From contig CAMWJS010000014.1 in NCBI GenBank assembly GCA_947174635.1, positions 1-42,752 of the forward strand: a DNA stretch of 42,752 nucleotides, in the 5' to 3' direction. This DNA is from an uncultured Muribaculaceae bacterium (GTDB lineage Bacteria; Bacteroidota; Bacteroidia; Bacteroidales; Muribaculaceae). This document shows, one piece after another, positions 41,918 to 42,752 of the stretch (positions are counted from its first letter, which is position 1; each line of letters opens with the position of its first letter). The notes under the pieces were generated by a model. That model did no database searches. It had not been told where the DNA came from and saw only the letters and a list, made by a program, of their open reading frames with translations. Both the position numbers and the translations under genes were made by a program.

Positions 41918-41946
41918 CCCATCTGACCAAAAAAATACATAAATAT

Positions 41947-42501
41947 ATGACATTTACATTCAATATAATATCTGACGAAGTCGAAAACTTCAAGAGAGTT
42001 ATAGTCGTTGACTCCAACGCAACGTTCATGGAGCTTAAAAATGCGATTTGTGACAGCGTCAACTATGACAAGAACCAGTTCTGCTCATTTTTCCTCTGCG
42101 AAGGCAACTGGGAAAAGACCCGTGAAATCACTATGGAGGACATGGGCTCGAGCTCCGATGAAGATGTATACCTGATGGAAGACTGTGTGCTCGGCGACCT
42201 TATCGAAGATGAGGGCCAGCGCCTCATTTTCAACTTCGATTACCTCACCGACCGCTCGTTCTTCATGGAAATGAAGGAGATGACTCCCGGAAAGACGCTC
42301 AAGGACCCCTTGTGCAGCATTTCGCGCGGCACCCCTCCTCCGCAGAATGTTGATTTCGATGAGTTCAATGCCAAGCTCGACGCCACAGCCACCGACTCCG
42401 GTCTTGACCTCGGTCTCGACGACGAATATTACGGGGAGGCATCGTTTAACGACGATGAGTTTGACGAAAGCGGATTTGAAGTGACCGATTTCAACGAGTA
42501 A
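41947..42501 (+). CDS. Plasmid pRiA4b ORF-3-like protein with acidic tail
   Basis: 184 residues. An N-terminal segment (TFTFNIISDEVENFKRVIVVDSNATFMELKNAICDSVNYD) followed by FCSFFLCEGNWEK and an IFNFDYLTDRSFFMEM strand is typical of the pRiA4b ORF-3-like family, which is widespread in Bacteroidetes, with no known biochemical role. The last 50 residues are very acidic (LDLGLDDEYYGEASFNDDEFDESG) and probably disordered. No signal peptide. Followed by a strong hairpin terminator. Confidence 0.75.
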   Translation: MTFTFNIISDEVENFKRVIVVDSNATFMELKNAICDSVNYDKNQFCSFFLCEGNWEKTREITMEDMGSSSDEDVYLMEDCVLGDLIEDEGQRLIFNFDYLTDRSFFMEMKEMTPGKTLKDPLCSISRGTPPPQNVDFDEFNAKLDATATDSGLDLGLDDEYYGEASFNDDEFDESGFEVTDFNE

Positions 42502-42521
42502 ACGCATATATCTGCATACAA

Positions 42522-42562
42522 CGACGATGCTCCTGACTGTCCGGCAGTCAGGAGCATCGTCG
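42522..42562 (+). terminator. Terminator of the pRiA4b ORF-3-like gene
   Basis: An 18-bp perfect stem (42522-42539 with 42545-42562) with loop TCCGG, then CTTTGAAGG. The T-run is short, but the stem is very stable. Confidence 0.8.
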
Positions 42563-42616
42563 CTTTGAAGGGGGGCTTTAGTATACACATTGAAAAAGTT
42601 GCGAACCAAATTGTCG

Positions 42617-42664
42617 GGGGGCATTGCAGAACTTGATTTTAGTTGAGAGGGTGTTGCACGACTC
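42617..42664. repeat. Two isolated outer-end fragments of the nested-palindrome family
   Basis: GGGGCATTGCAGAACT (42617-42632) and GGGTGTTGCACGACTC (42649-42664) match the outer end of the repeat unit but have no arm behind them. They stand in the same orientation as the full end at 42704, as if units had inserted or been lost repeatedly at this spot. Confidence 0.6.
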
Positions 42665-42703
42665 CCAAAATATCGTATATATTTGATAGGCCATCTTGTA
42701 GGG

Positions 42704-42752
42704 GGGTGTTGCAGAACTCCAAAACGTAGGGACGCACGGCTCGTGCGTCCGC
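42704..42752. repeat. Nested-palindrome repeat, copy F (half, at window edge)
   Basis: Outer end GGGTGTTGCAGAACTCC, AAAAC, then a perfect 27-nt arm (42726-42752) that is the last base pair block of the window. It is the exact inverse of the first roughly 49 nt. Confidence 0.92.

Noticed and set aside
1-42752. CRISPR array made from the 27-nt arms
   Set aside because: Arms occur as inverted pairs or singles kilobases apart, with conserved loops rather than unique spacers, and there are no cas genes.

Overview
The window looks like a chromosomal contig from a gut Bacteroidales, most likely a member of the Muribaculaceae or a close relative (family level is inference). The evidence is a SusC/SusD/SusE-type glycan-uptake locus, many secreted glycosidases, MenA (menaquinone), a Bacteroides-type Dps-like ferritin, and promoters of the Bacteroidetes type (TTTG or TTG, about 20 nt, then TAnnTTTG) with few Shine-Dalgarno sequences. 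No rRNA, CRISPR array, phage or complete insertion sequence was seen.

Layout. (1) 329-10398, minus: a polysaccharide utilisation locus with a membrane-spanning DUF6377-type regulator followed by susC, susD, a five-domain SusE/F-like lipoprotein and a GH27-like glycosidase. (2) 10.4-16.3 kb: a GH29 fucosidase and a large M16 protease, separated by intergenic DNA dense in palindromic elements, a second MITE-like element and a 230-bp-period GC-rich duplication. (3) 16.4-20.8 kb, minus: a housekeeping run menA, ModF-like ABC ATPase, recF, DUF721 and a hotdog thioesterase, ending with tRNA-Leu(UAA), which has its own promoter. (4) 20.9-26.7 kb: DUF2156 protein, thioferritin-like protein, gdhA, a glutaminase-family protein whose active-site motif has lost its serine, and a porin. 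(5) 26.9-28.5 kb: an AT-rich AbiE-type toxin-antitoxin pair. (6) 28.7-36.2 kb: a glycosidase cassette, GH29-GH3-SGNH hydrolase on the minus strand divergent from a GH92 mannosidase. (7) 36.3-37.0 kb: a MNT/HEPN toxin-antitoxin pair. (8) 37.0-42.5 kb: a PatB/MalY-type C-S lyase with a MATE exporter, a two-gene zinc-type ABC importer lacking a permease, an Lrp/AsnC regulator and a pRiA4b ORF-3-like protein.

How the genes work together. The first locus is a self-contained sense-bind-import-cleave system whose SusE-like protein and GH27-like enzyme suggest an alpha-linked glycan. The second cassette (two-domain fucosidase, GH3 with PA14, SGNH esterase, GH92 mannosidase) fits trimming of host or plant glycans carrying fucose, mannose and acetyl groups, and has no SusCD pair of its own here. 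The glutaminase-like gene, its porin and gdhA form a glutamine/glutamate-flavoured neighbourhood.

The most unusual content is non-coding. A 27-nt self-complementary arm occurs nine times with no mismatch. In complete copies it forms paired inverted arms inside a roughly 137-bp unit with GGTGTTGC-type ends. The window begins and ends exactly at such arms, so the two ends are inverted copies of each other over about 50 nt, which suggests that assembly stopped at this repeat. No clearly new multi-gene system was found. The best candidates for new biology are this nested-palindrome family, the serine-less glutaminase paralogue, and the metal-uptake ATPase with Cys/His tails.
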